Below are positions 45,330 through 53,219 of a stretch of DNA of 64,000 nt, in pieces. The translations under genes and the position numbers were made by a program. Numbering within the stretch: the stretch's first letter is position 1; each line of letters begins with the position of its first letter. The stretch covers positions 3,336,001 through 3,400,000 of the forward strand of contig NZ_AP023439.1 in NCBI RefSeq assembly GCF_014701095.1. Reading direction: 5' to 3'. The DNA comes from Streptomyces tuirus (GTDB lineage: Bacteria; Actinomycetota; Actinomycetes; Streptomycetales; Streptomycetaceae). The notes beneath the pieces are model-generated. The model saw nothing but the letters and a program-made list of their open reading frames with translations. It made no database searches and was not told the DNA's origin.

Positions 45330-46540
45330 TGACCAACGCCTCAGGGGCGCGGGGAACTGCGCGACAAGCCCCCACGCACCCGCACCCCGCAACGGCCGGA
45401 CACCCCACGGTCCTCACCGGCGCGACAGTGGTCCTCCCCACAGGACCCGTCGAAAACGGCCGGCTGACCATCGAGGGGCCCCGCATCACCGGGTCGACAC
45501 CAAAAAACGCCCAGGTCATCCACGCCCCCGCCCACTTCGTCATCCCCGGCTTCGTCGACCTGCACAACCACGGCGGCGGCGGAGCCTCCTTCACCTCCGG
45601 CTCGGTCGACGACATCCTCAAGGGCATCCACACCCACCGGCTGCACGGCACGACCACCCTGGTCGCCTCCACCGTCACCGGCGACCTGGACTCCCTCACG
45701 CGGCGCGCCGGCCTGCTGAGCGAACTCGCCGAGCAGGGCGAGATCGCCGGCGTCCACTTCGAGGGCCCGTTCATCTCCCCCTGCCGCAAGGGCGCCCACT
45801 CCGAGGCCCTCCTGCGCGACCCCCACCCCGCGGACGTCCGCAAGCTGATCGACGCGGCCCGGGGGCGGGCGAAGATGCTCACCCTGGCCACCGAACTGCC
45901 CGGCGGCCTCGAATCGGTACGTCTCCTCGCCGACCACGGCGTGATCGCGGCGATCGGCCACACGGACGCCACGTACGAGCAGACGGTGCAGGCCATCGAA
46001 GCGGGCGCCACGGTCGCCACGCACCTCTTCAACGCGATGCCGCCGCTCGGCCACCGCTCCCCCGGCCCGATCACCGCGCTGCTGGAGGACGACCGGATCA
46101 CGGTCGAGCTGATCAACGACGGCACACACCTCCACCCCGCGGCGCTGCGACTGGCGTTCCATCACGCGGGCGCCGACCGGGTCGCGTTCATCACGGACGC
46201 GATGGACGCCGCCGGTTTCGGCGACGGGCGCTACTGGCTGGGCCCGCTGGAGGTGGAGGTCGCGGACGGCGTGGCCCGGCTGGTGGAGGACGGCACGATC
46301 GCCGGCTCGACCCTCACCCAGGACCGTGCGTTCAAGCGGGCGGTCACGGTCGACGGCCTCTCCGTGGAGGACGCGGTGCGGGCACTCTCGGCGACCCCCG
46401 CCCGGCTGCTCGGCATGGCCGACACGATCGGCTCACTGGAGCCCGGGAAGTACGCCGACCTGCTGCTCGTGGACTCCGCGTACGAACTGAAGGGCGTCAT
46501 GCGCCGTGGCGAATGGGTGGTCCCTCCCCGACTGGGCTGA
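45329..46540 (+). CDS. nagA: N-acetylglucosamine-6-phosphate deacetylase with repeat-derived N-terminus
   Basis: The 403-residue amidohydrolase deacetylates GlcNAc-6-phosphate to glucosamine-6-phosphate. Metal and catalytic motifs are DLHNHGGGG, HFEGPFISP, AIGHTDATY, HLFNAMPPLGHR and ITDAMDAAG. The ATG is fixed by GGAGG 10 nt upstream inside nagK and by the TGATG overlap. Residues 5-27 (SGARGTARQAPTHP and on) are encoded by a copy of the dispersed GGGGCGCGGGGAACTGCGCG repeat and have no counterpart in usual NagA proteins, whose fold starts at about VLTGATVVLPTG. The extension is probably tolerated. Confidence 0.93.
   Translation: MTNASGARGTARQAPTHPHPATAGHPTVLTGATVVLPTGPVENGRLTIEGPRITGSTPKNAQVIHAPAHFVIPGFVDLHNHGGGGASFTSGSVDDILKGIHTHRLHGTTTLVASTVTGDLDSLTRRAGLLSELAEQGEIAGVHFEGPFISPCRKGAHSEALLRDPHPADVRKLIDAARGRAKMLTLATELPGGLESVRLLADHGVIAAIGHTDATYEQTVQAIEAGATVATHLFNAMPPLGHRSPGPITALLEDDRITVELINDGTHLHPAALRLAFHHAGADRVAFITDAMDAAGFGDGRYWLGPLEVEVADGVARLVEDGTIAGSTLTQDRAFKRAVTVDGLSVEDAVRALSATPARLLGMADTIGSLEPGKYADLLLVDSAYELKGVMRRGEWVVPPRLG
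45341..45402. repeat. Dispersed Streptomyces repeat inside the nagA coding start
   Basis: The sequence aggggcgcggggaactgcgc followed by gacaagcccccacgcacccg is a clear member of the same family as 42649 and 53055. Here it lies within the first 25 codons of nagA in frame, without stop codons. Confidence 0.8.
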
Positions 46541-46653
46541 TCCGTCCCGCAGTCGGGAGACGGTGGCCGACTCCAGGACTGGGCCGACCGCCGTCTCTTT
46601 GGCATGATCAGGGAACGTTCACGGCAACAAGCGCGCCTGGGGAGGTCGGCCCG

Positions 46654-47583
46654 GTGATCCTCACGGTCACGCTGAACACCGCTCTCGACATCACCTACCG
46701 CGTACGGTCCCTCAGGCCGCACGCCTCCCACCGCGTCTCCGAGGTGACGGAACGCCCCGGCGGCAAGGGCGTCAACGTGGCCCGGGTGCTCGCGGCCCTC
46801 GGGCGCGAGGTGACGGTGACGGGGTTCACGGGCGGGGCGACGGGCCGGGTCGTGCAGGAGAAGCTCGCGGCGGTGCCGGGGGTGGTGGACGCGCTGGTCC
46901 CGGTGTCGGGCGCGACCCGCCGCACGGTCGCCGTGGCCGACGAGCGCACCGGCGACACGACGCAGCTGAACGAACCGGGCCCGACGATCACGGCGTCCGA
47001 ATGGTCGTCGTTCCAGGAGGCCTACGAGGACCTGCTCCCCGGGGCGTCGGCGGTGGCCCTGTGCGGCAGCCTGCCGCCGGGCGTCCCGGTGGGCGCGTAC
47101 GCGGGCCTGGTCCGCACGGCCCGCTCCTTCTCGGTCCCGGTCCTCCTGGACACCAGCGGCGAACCCCTGCGCCGGGGCGTCGCGGCCCGCCCCGACATCA
47201 TCAAGCCGAACGCCGAGGAACTGGCGGAACTCACGGGCTCCCACGACCCGCTCCGCGCGACCCAGGACGCCCGCCGCCGGGGCGCGGGCGCGGTGGTCGC
47301 CTCCCTCGGCCCGGAGGGCCTTCTGGCCCTCACCCGAGAAGGCCGCTGGCGAGCCACCCCACCGGCCTCGGTACGAGGCAACCCCACAGGCGCGGGCGAC
47401 TCAGCGGTAGCGGGCCTGCTCTCGGCCTGGGTGGAACACCTCCCCTGGCCGGCCTGCCTCACCCGCGCGACGGCTCTCGCGGCAGCGACGGTGCGGGCAC
47501 CGGTGGCCGGGGAGTTCGACCGGGGGCTGTACGAGGAGTTGCTGACGGGGGTGACGGTTTCGGGGGAGGTCAGCGCGGCTTGA
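46654..47583 (+). CDS. PfkB-family hexose-phosphate kinase (1-phosphofructokinase type)
   Basis: The 309-residue ribokinase-fold enzyme begins VILTVTLNTALDITY, the start typical of the 1-phosphofructokinase/tagatose-6-phosphate kinase subgroup. It contains RPGGKGVNVARVLAALG, ALCGSLPPGVP, and the anion hole/catalytic base in GNPTGAGDSAVAG. GGAGG sits 8 nt before the GTG. It follows nagA by 113 bp and may be cotranscribed. The exact sugar phosphate is not determinable. Confidence 0.88.
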   Translation: MILTVTLNTALDITYRVRSLRPHASHRVSEVTERPGGKGVNVARVLAALGREVTVTGFTGGATGRVVQEKLAAVPGVVDALVPVSGATRRTVAVADERTGDTTQLNEPGPTITASEWSSFQEAYEDLLPGASAVALCGSLPPGVPVGAYAGLVRTARSFSVPVLLDTSGEPLRRGVAARPDIIKPNAEELAELTGSHDPLRATQDARRRGAGAVVASLGPEGLLALTREGRWRATPPASVRGNPTGAGDSAVAGLLSAWVEHLPWPACLTRATALAAATVRAPVAGEFDRGLYEELLTGVTVSGEVSAA

Positions 47584-47592
47584 GCCGAGCCG

Positions 47593-48525
47593 TCACTTCT
47601 TCAGCCAGAGCTGGTCGAGAACCGCGTCACACTGGTTGCCCTCGTTGCAGGCGATCTCGATCGTGTTGGTGCCCTTGGTCAGGTTGACGTTGGACCACGT
47701 CTCCTGCCAGCCCTTTTCCCAGTCGCCCTTGGGCAGACCGCCGAAGTTCTTCATGTTGACGGGCCGGTCCTGGGTGTCACCGTTGACCACCAGCGTGGCG
47801 TTGGCGTCCACGCCCGGGATGCCGTAGCGCACGTAGAGGCGGTAGCTGCCGGCCTTCTCGATACCGTCCACCGTCCAGGTCACCTTGGCACCGACCTGGT
47901 TGAAGCCCGTCACATAGACCCCGCCGTCGGCCTTCGCGCCCTTGAAGTCCGACGCCGTCGTCAGGCCGGGGCTGAGCCGCAGGGCCTTCGCGTCGGCCTC
48001 CGGGAGGTCCTTCGGGGCCGCGCCGGCCTTGGTCGCCGAGGGGCTCGGCTTGGACTCCTGGGACTGGGTCGGGGTGGTCCCCGTCTCGTTGCCCGCGTCG
48101 CTCTTTTCCTTGTCGCCGCCCAGCATGGCCACGCCGATGCCGATGACGACCGCGGCCACCACCGCGATCGCGCCGATCAGCAGACCCTTGTGGTTCGGGC
48201 CGCGGCCACCCCGGCCGCCACCGCCGCCGACCGGCATCTGCTGGGCGGTGGTGGCACCGCCGGGCAGCGTCTCCGGCGCGGCGTAGTGCGCGTTCGGCTG
48301 GCTGTAGGTGGCCTGCTGCGGGACCTGGCCGTACGGCGCGGTCTGTGCGTGCTGCGGCGGCTGGCCGTACTGGCGCGTGCCGACCGCTCGCACCCGGTTG
48401 ACCGAGTTCGGGTAGCCGTAGCCCCCGGACGGCGGCTGGGCTCCGTTGGCCTGCCCGTCGGCGTAGAGATAGCCGAACGGGTCGTCGTCCTCGGGCGTGC
48501 TCGCGCCGTTGTTGCCGGGCGTCAT
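47593..48525 (-). CDS. Membrane-anchored carbohydrate-binding (CBM35/CBM6-like) protein
   Basis: The 310-residue protein has a cytoplasmic Gln/Pro/Gly-rich N-terminus (1-110), one TM helix (LLIGAIAVVAAVVIGIGVAM, about 115-136), a Ser/Thr/Pro linker, and a C-terminal beta-sandwich of the CBM35/CBM6 type (AGSYRLYVRYGIPGVDANAT, NTIEIACNEGNQCDAVLDQL). It thus displays a sugar-binding module outside the membrane. It converges on the PfkB gene (9 bp). The ligand is unknown. Confidence 0.83.
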   Translation of the reverse strand: MTPGNNGASTPEDDDPFGYLYADGQANGAQPPSGGYGYPNSVNRVRAVGTRQYGQPPQHAQTAPYGQVPQQATYSQPNAHYAAPETLPGGATTAQQMPVGGGGGRGGRGPNHKGLLIGAIAVVAAVVIGIGVAMLGGDKEKSDAGNETGTTPTQSQESKPSPSATKAGAAPKDLPEADAKALRLSPGLTTASDFKGAKADGGVYVTGFNQVGAKVTWTVDGIEKAGSYRLYVRYGIPGVDANATLVVNGDTQDRPVNMKNFGGLPKGDWEKGWQETWSNVNLTKGTNTIEIACNEGNQCDAVLDQLWLKK

Positions 48526-48642
48526 CCCTTGGTCTCCTCAGTCAGGTGCGGTGCATGCGGTACACGGGTGAGTAAGCGAGCCTACCCGCTCCCAGAGACC
48601 CAAACGGGTGACTCAGACCGCATCAACTCACTGAGCTGGGCT

Positions 48643-50301
48643 TCACCCGGCGCGTCTGTGTTGTTTGGGACGAGATCGTTTCTCGACGTACATCCGCTCG
48701 TCAGCGGATTTCAACACTTCGTCCGCCGTCATTCCACAGTGTGCCCATCCGATGCCGAAGCTGGCGCCCACCCGCACGGCCCGCCCCTCGGCACGGATGG
48801 GCTGGATGATCTCGCTGCGGAGCCGGACCGCGAGGTCCTGCGCGTCCGCCCGGCCGAGCCCGTCGGCCAGAATGACGAATTCGTCACCCCCGAGCCGGGC
48901 GACCGTGTCACCGTCGCGGACGCCGCCGCTCAGCCGCCGGGCGACCTCGATGAGAACCGCGTCACCCGCGTTGTGCCCGAACCGGTCGTTGATCGACTTG
49001 AAGCCGTCGAGGTCGCAGAAGAGCACCGCGAGACCCTTGGTGCCGTCGTCGTGGGTCCCCTCCGGGGCGACGGTGTGCACATGGTGGTCGTAGGCGTCGT
49101 ACGGCTCGGCGCCCTGCCGGAAGTCGAAGCCGGGCCCGACCACGTCGAAGGCGGGATGGCCGTAGGCCGCGTCGACGGATTCCACGGCGGAGCTCGGGGA
49201 TGACGCGCGTTGACAGAGCCGGGCGGACAGGCGGGATCGCAGCTCGGCGGAGTTCGGCAGGCCGGTGAGCGAGTCGTGCGAGGCACGGTGGGCGAGCTGG
49301 AGCTCGCGGCGCTTGCGCTCCTCGATGTCCTCGACGTGGGTGAGCAGGAAGCGCGGCCCGTCCGCGGCGTCCGCGACGACGCTGTTGCGCAGCGACACCC
49401 ACACGTACGTGCCGTCGCGGCGGCCCAGGCGGAGCTCCGCGCGGCCGCCCTCCGCCGAGGTGCGCAGCAGGGTGCCTATGTCCTCGGGGTGGACCAGGTC
49501 GGAGAAGGAGTAGCGGCGCATCGCGGAGGCCGGGCGGCCCAGCAGCCGGCACAGCGCGTCGTTCGTGCGCAGGATCCGGCCGTGCTGGTCGCCGCCCATC
49601 TCGGCGATGGCCATGCCGGACGGCGCGTACTCGAAGGCCTGCCTGAAGCTTTCCTCACTGGCCCGCAGCGCCTGCTGCTCGCGCTCCAGCCGGACGAGGG
49701 CGCGCTGCATGTTGGCGCGCAGCCGGGCGTTGCTGATCGCGATGGCGGCCTGGAAGGCGTACATCTGGAGCGCCTCGCGGCCCCATGCCCCGGGCCGGCG
49801 GCCGTTGCGCGGCCGGTCCACGGAGAGCACGCCGATCAGTTCGCCGCACGCCGCGCTGCCCTGGGGGCCGGGCGCGTACATGGGCGCGAAGAGGCGGTCG
49901 GAGGGGTGCCACTCGTCCTCGAAGCGGGGGGCGGGGCCGTCGGTGTACCACTGCGGGACGTCGTCGTCGTCGAGGACCCAGCCCTCGGTGTGCGGTATGA
50001 ACACCAGGTCGCCCCACTGCTCGCCCATGGCGAGGCGGCGTTCCCAGGACTCGCGCGAGCCGACCCGGCCCGTGATGAGGGCCTCGGCCGCGGGGTTCCC
50101 GGCGAAGGCGGCGACGACGAGGTCGCCGTCCGGCCGTACGAGGTTCACGCACGCCAGCTCGTACCCGAGGGCCGCGACGACGCCCTCCGCGACGGTCTGC
50201 AGTGTGTCCGCCAGGCTCCGGGCCGTGTTCATGTCGGCCATGACCTGGTGCAGTTGTCGCAGGGACGCAAGACGGACGTAGGGTTCCGACTCGGTCTCCA
50301 T
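48643..50301 (-). CDS. cdgB: Diguanylate cyclase (GAF-PAS-GGDEF)
   Basis: The 552-residue protein has a GAF domain (about 25-180), a PAS/PAC domain (about 205-330; FRQAFEYAPSGMAIAEMGGD), and a GGDEF domain. The active site is intact (ARLGGDEFVIL), and an inhibitory RxxD motif (RDGD) lies exactly five residues before it. It should make cyclic di-GMP, which controls BldD and sporulation. It matches SCO4281, CdgB, a known BldD target. The ATG at 50301 follows GGGGGGAGGG. A palindrome about 130 bp upstream may be the operator. Confidence 0.92.
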   Translation of the reverse strand: METESEPYVRLASLRQLHQVMADMNTARSLADTLQTVAEGVVAALGYELACVNLVRPDGDLVVAAFAGNPAAEALITGRVGSRESWERRLAMGEQWGDLVFIPHTEGWVLDDDDVPQWYTDGPAPRFEDEWHPSDRLFAPMYAPGPQGSAACGELIGVLSVDRPRNGRRPGAWGREALQMYAFQAAIAISNARLRANMQRALVRLEREQQALRASEESFRQAFEYAPSGMAIAEMGGDQHGRILRTNDALCRLLGRPASAMRRYSFSDLVHPEDIGTLLRTSAEGGRAELRLGRRDGTYVWVSLRNSVVADAADGPRFLLTHVEDIEERKRRELQLAHRASHDSLTGLPNSAELRSRLSARLCQRASSPSSAVESVDAAYGHPAFDVVGPGFDFRQGAEPYDAYDHHVHTVAPEGTHDDGTKGLAVLFCDLDGFKSINDRFGHNAGDAVLIEVARRLSGGVRDGDTVARLGGDEFVILADGLGRADAQDLAVRLRSEIIQPIRAEGRAVRVGASFGIGWAHCGMTADEVLKSADERMYVEKRSRPKQHRRAG

Positions 50302-50429
50302 GCTCGCCCTCCCCCCGAGTACTCGCAGCGATTCAAGGGTCTCGTCGGCGTATCCTCCTGGCAGCTTCCCCGCCACTGAATCACAGCGCGCTGCCCACTC
50401 GGTACACAGGGTCAACAATTCCTGCCCCT

Positions 50430-50445
50430 TGTGACTCAAGTCACA
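50430..50445. promoter_or_regulatory. Palindrome upstream of cdgB, possible BldD operator
   Basis: TGTGACT, two bases, AGTCACA is a perfect 7-bp-arm palindrome. It resembles the BldD half-sites (GTGAC / GTCAC). It lies about 130 bp before the cdgB start in an AT-richer stretch. cdgB regulation by BldD is reported for S. coelicolor; that this is the site is inference. Confidence 0.5.
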
Positions 50446-50694
50446 GGCAAACCTGAACAATTGAGTGGAGTTTCTGCGTTCTTCACGTGCTCTACCGAAC
50501 GCAAAGTTTGTCGGGGTGCGCGCATGTATTTTCCCTGGTGACCGCGGGGAGACCGCGGATGTCCGTGGGGCGTCCGCCGCGATGTCCGTCGGGTGTCCTG
50601 GGGTGTCCGTCGCGATGTCCGTCCTGAGTCCTAGGACCGTGATCGGGCGGGAGTCCGATGCGGGGCGCGCGGGAGGCAGATTAGCGTCTCTGCT

Positions 50695-51279
50695 GTGCCG
50701 AACACTCCCGCTGCCACGTCCCCGATCATTCCGTCGCCCGCCTCCGGGCATGCTGAGGGGGTGAGCAACGACGAGTTCCGCGCCGCCATGTCCCGGCTGG
50801 CCTCGGGCGTGGTCCTGGTGACCGCGCAGGAGCCGCCGCTCGACCCGGACGACGCCACGGCGCCGGGCGGCGAGGACGTGGGCATGACGGCCACGGCCTT
50901 CATGTCGGTGTCCCTGGACCCTCCCCTGGTGCTGGTGAGCCTGCGCGAGGGCTCCCGCATGGACGAGCTGCTGGAGGAGCAGGACCTGTGGGGGGTCTCG
51001 GTCCTCTCCGAGAGCCAGCGGCACATCGCGGGCCGTTTCGCGATGAAGGGCCGCGTCAGCGACCGGCTGCTGTTCGCGGACATCCCGTACACGCGCGGCG
51101 AGTACACCGGCTCCCCGCTGGTCGGCGGCGCCCTGGCCGTCCTGGAGTGCCGCACCGAGCAGCGGGTGCCGGCCGGCGACCACACGCTGGTCATCGGCCG
51201 CGTCCTGACCGCCTCCGTCCCCAGCGCGGAGGGCGGCCCCCTGACGTACTTCCGCGGCAGGTACCGGCAGTTGGGCTGA
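50695..51279 (+). CDS. Flavin reductase family protein
   Basis: The protein of up to 194 residues is a flavin-reductase-like FMN-binding split barrel: FRAAMSRLASGVVLVTAQEP, VGMTATAFMSVSLDPPLVLV, and LTYFRGRYRQLG at the end. Two starts are possible: GTG 50695, which follows a -10-like gattag closely, or GTG 50761 just before the conserved SNDEFRAAMS. It likely supplies reduced flavin to a monooxygenase or acts as a stand-alone oxidoreductase. It stands next to cdgB, divergent. Confidence 0.82.
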   Translation: MPNTPAATSPIIPSPASGHAEGVSNDEFRAAMSRLASGVVLVTAQEPPLDPDDATAPGGEDVGMTATAFMSVSLDPPLVLVSLREGSRMDELLEEQDLWGVSVLSESQRHIAGRFAMKGRVSDRLLFADIPYTRGEYTGSPLVGGALAVLECRTEQRVPAGDHTLVIGRVLTASVPSAEGGPLTYFRGRYRQLG

Positions 51280-51324
51280 GGAAATCGTTGGCCCGTCCAC
51301 GGACCGGCTGCCTAGGGTGCGCGC

Positions 51325-51792
51325 ATGACCGCGACCGGCCCGTGCCTCGAAGAGATCACCCCCGCGAATCTCGACGCCGCCCTCGGCATCCGCGTCCGCC
51401 CCGATCAGGAACACGCGGTCGCCCCGGTCGTGAAGTCGCTCGCCGAGGCCTACGTCCATCCCGGCATCGCCTGGCCGCGCCTGATCGTCGACGGCGACCG
51501 GCCGGTCGGCTTCCTGATGGCCTGCCTCGGCATCGACTGGTACGGGGACGGCAGCGAGTTCCGTTCGGGCCTGTGGCGGCTGAACATCGCGGCCGGTGAG
51601 CAGGGCAAGGGGTACGGCCGGTTCGCCGTCGAGTCGGTGGCCGAGCAGCTGCGCCGGCGCGGCACCGAGAAGTTCTACGTCACGTGGCACCCGGGCGCGG
51701 ACGGCCCGGAGGGCTTCTACCTGGGGCTCGGCTTCCGCCCGGACGGGGAGAACAGCGGCGGCCAGACGGTAGGAGTGCTGGAGCTGGACTAG
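51325..51792 (+). CDS. GNAT family N-acetyltransferase
   Basis: The 155-residue protein has the GNAT fold: EITPANLDAALGIRVRP at the start, GEQGKGYGRFAVESVAEQL (acetyl-CoA loop) and FYLGLGFRPDGEN near the end. It resembles spermidine acetyltransferase-like members, but the substrate is unknown. It lies 45 bp after the flavin reductase. Its stop overlaps that of the convergent arfB-like gene by 4 bp. Confidence 0.88.
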   Translation: MTATGPCLEEITPANLDAALGIRVRPDQEHAVAPVVKSLAEAYVHPGIAWPRLIVDGDRPVGFLMACLGIDWYGDGSEFRSGLWRLNIAAGEQGKGYGRFAVESVAEQLRRRGTEKFYVTWHPGADGPEGFYLGLGFRPDGENSGGQTVGVLELD

Positions 51793-52226
51793 GCCCAGTT
51801 CCGCGCGGAGCGCCCCTGCTTCGTCTCCGAGCGCTGCTTCTTCTGTCGCAGCCGGCGCTCGTTGATGCCCCGGGGGATCCGGGTCGGCTTGCGGGGCTTG
51901 GGCGGGGGTGCGGTGGCCTCGGCCAGCAGCGCGGTGAGGCGTACGGCGGCGGCCTCGCGGTTGCGCCACTGGGAGCGGTGCTCGGAGGAGCGGACGGTGA
52001 CGACCCCGTCGACCAGACGCCCGGCCAGCCGCTCCAGGGCCCGCTGCTTCCACACCTCGGGCAGTGCCTCGGTCTTCGCCAGGTCGAAGCTCAGCTCGAC
52101 CTTCGAGTCGCTGGTGTTGACATGCTGCCCGCCCGGCCCCGATGACCGCGAGAAACGCCACATGAGCTCGGCCTCGGGCAGGGAGACGGAGCCGCGGATG
52201 ACGTGGGAACCGGACATGCCGTCCAT
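51789..52226 (-). CDS. arfB: ArfB-type peptidyl-tRNA hydrolase (ribosome rescue)
   Basis: The 145-residue protein has the release-factor GGQ motif in [18 protein letters not shown] and a basic C-terminal tail ([17 protein letters not shown]) that in ArfB enters the mRNA channel of stalled ribosomes. It frees peptides from non-stop complexes. Two starts are close, ATG 52226 and ATG 52217; neither has a strong ribosome site. It is convergent with the GNAT gene. Confidence 0.93.
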   Translation of the reverse strand: MDGMSGSHVIRGSVSLPEAELMWRFSRSSGPGGQHVNTSDSKVELSFDLAKTEALPEVWKQRALERLAGRLVDGVVTVRSSEHRSQWRNREAAAVRLTALLAEATAPPPKPRKPTRIPRGINERRLRQKKQRSETKQGRSARNWA

Positions 52227-52372
52227 GTTCCCGCTTCTGCGCCGTCCACGTCACCCGAATAATCGCGAGTAAAGAAAGTAAAGGAGCTGGAACCTCGCGT
52301 ACCCCTCTCCACGTTCATGGGGGTAGCTGTAGCTTCTTTGCCGTACGTAAACGAGGGAAGGGACTCCCAACA

Positions 52373-52948
52373 ATGGCTGTAAGCCTGTCCAAGGGTGGCA
52401 ACGTCTCGCTCACCAAGGAGGCTCCGGGCCTGACCGACGTCACCGTGGGCCTCGGCTGGGACGTCCGCACCACCACCGGCACGGACTTCGACCTCGACGC
52501 CTCCGCGATCGCGGTCAACACGCAGGGCAAGGTCTACTCGGACGCGCACTTCGTCTTCTTCAACAACAAGCAGACGCCGGACAACACGATCGTCCACACC
52601 GGCGACAACCGCACGGGCGAGGGCGCCGGCGACGACGAGGCGATCAACGTCAACCTCGCCGCGCTCCCGGCCGACATCGACAAGATCGTCTTCCCGGTCT
52701 CGATCTACGACGCGGAGAACCGCTCGCAGAACTTCGGCCAGGTCCGCAACGCCTACATCCGCATCGTCAACCAGGCCGGCGGCACGGAGATCGCCCGCTA
52801 CGACCTGTCGGAGGACGCGGCGACGGAGACGGCCATGGTCTTCGGCGAGCTCTACCGCAACGGCGCCGAGTGGAAGTTCCGCGCGGTGGGCCAGGGCTAC
52901 GCCTCGGGCCTGGTCGGCATCGCCCAGGACTTCGGCGTCAACGTCTGA
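52373..52948 (+). CDS. terD: TerD-family calcium-binding stress protein
   Basis: The 191-residue protein is a standard Ter[21 protein letters not shown], the calcium-binding [11 protein letters not shown] and [19 protein letters not shown], and the end [20 protein letters not shown]. TerD proteins bind calcium and are linked to tellurite resistance and, in Streptomyces, to development. GGGAAGGGA precedes the ATG. A strong terminator follows. It corresponds to SCO4277. Confidence 0.95.
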   Translation: MAVSLSKGGNVSLTKEAPGLTDVTVGLGWDVRTTTGTDFDLDASAIAVNTQGKVYSDAHFVFFNNKQTPDNTIVHTGDNRTGEGAGDDEAINVNLAALPADIDKIVFPVSIYDAENRSQNFGQVRNAYIRIVNQAGGTEIARYDLSEDAATETAMVFGELYRNGAEWKFRAVGQGYASGLVGIAQDFGVNV

Positions 52949-52973
52949 CGGACGCGCCTCAGCGTTTCGCGGG

Positions 52974-53009
52974 AAGCCCCCCGGGCCGGTCGTCCGGCCC
53001 GGGGGGCTT
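52974..53009 (+). terminator. Terminator downstream of terD
   Basis: A perfect 16-bp stem, aagccccccgggccgg / ccggcccggggggctt, with a tcgt loop, begins 25 bp after the terD stop codon. The stem is among the strongest in the window. Confidence 0.92.
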
Positions 53010-53105
53010 CGCCCTCAGGAGGCGCGGGGAACTGCGCCGCCCGGGGACTTGGCCCTAAGGGGCGCGGGGAACTGCGCGACAAGCCACACCCCACCCGCAC
53101 CGGAC
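53010..53105. repeat. Two adjacent dispersed-repeat copies
   Basis: A short copy (ggcgcggggaactgcgcc, 53021-53038) and a longer one (ggggcgcggggaactgcgcg, then acaagccacaccccacccgc, 53059-53100) lie in tandem between the terD terminator and the M1 peptidase gene. They belong to the same family as 42649 and 45341. The rest of the gap to 53219 shows nothing further. Confidence 0.75.
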
Positions 53106-53219
53106 AAAGCACCCGAGCCCCTGCGGCGCATCGAAGCCCCCTCGTCGACCACCGCGAGGACAAGCAGCCGGGACGCCCCTGCGCGGCCCTGCGCAAGGAA
53201 CTGACCGGGCCCTGAGACC

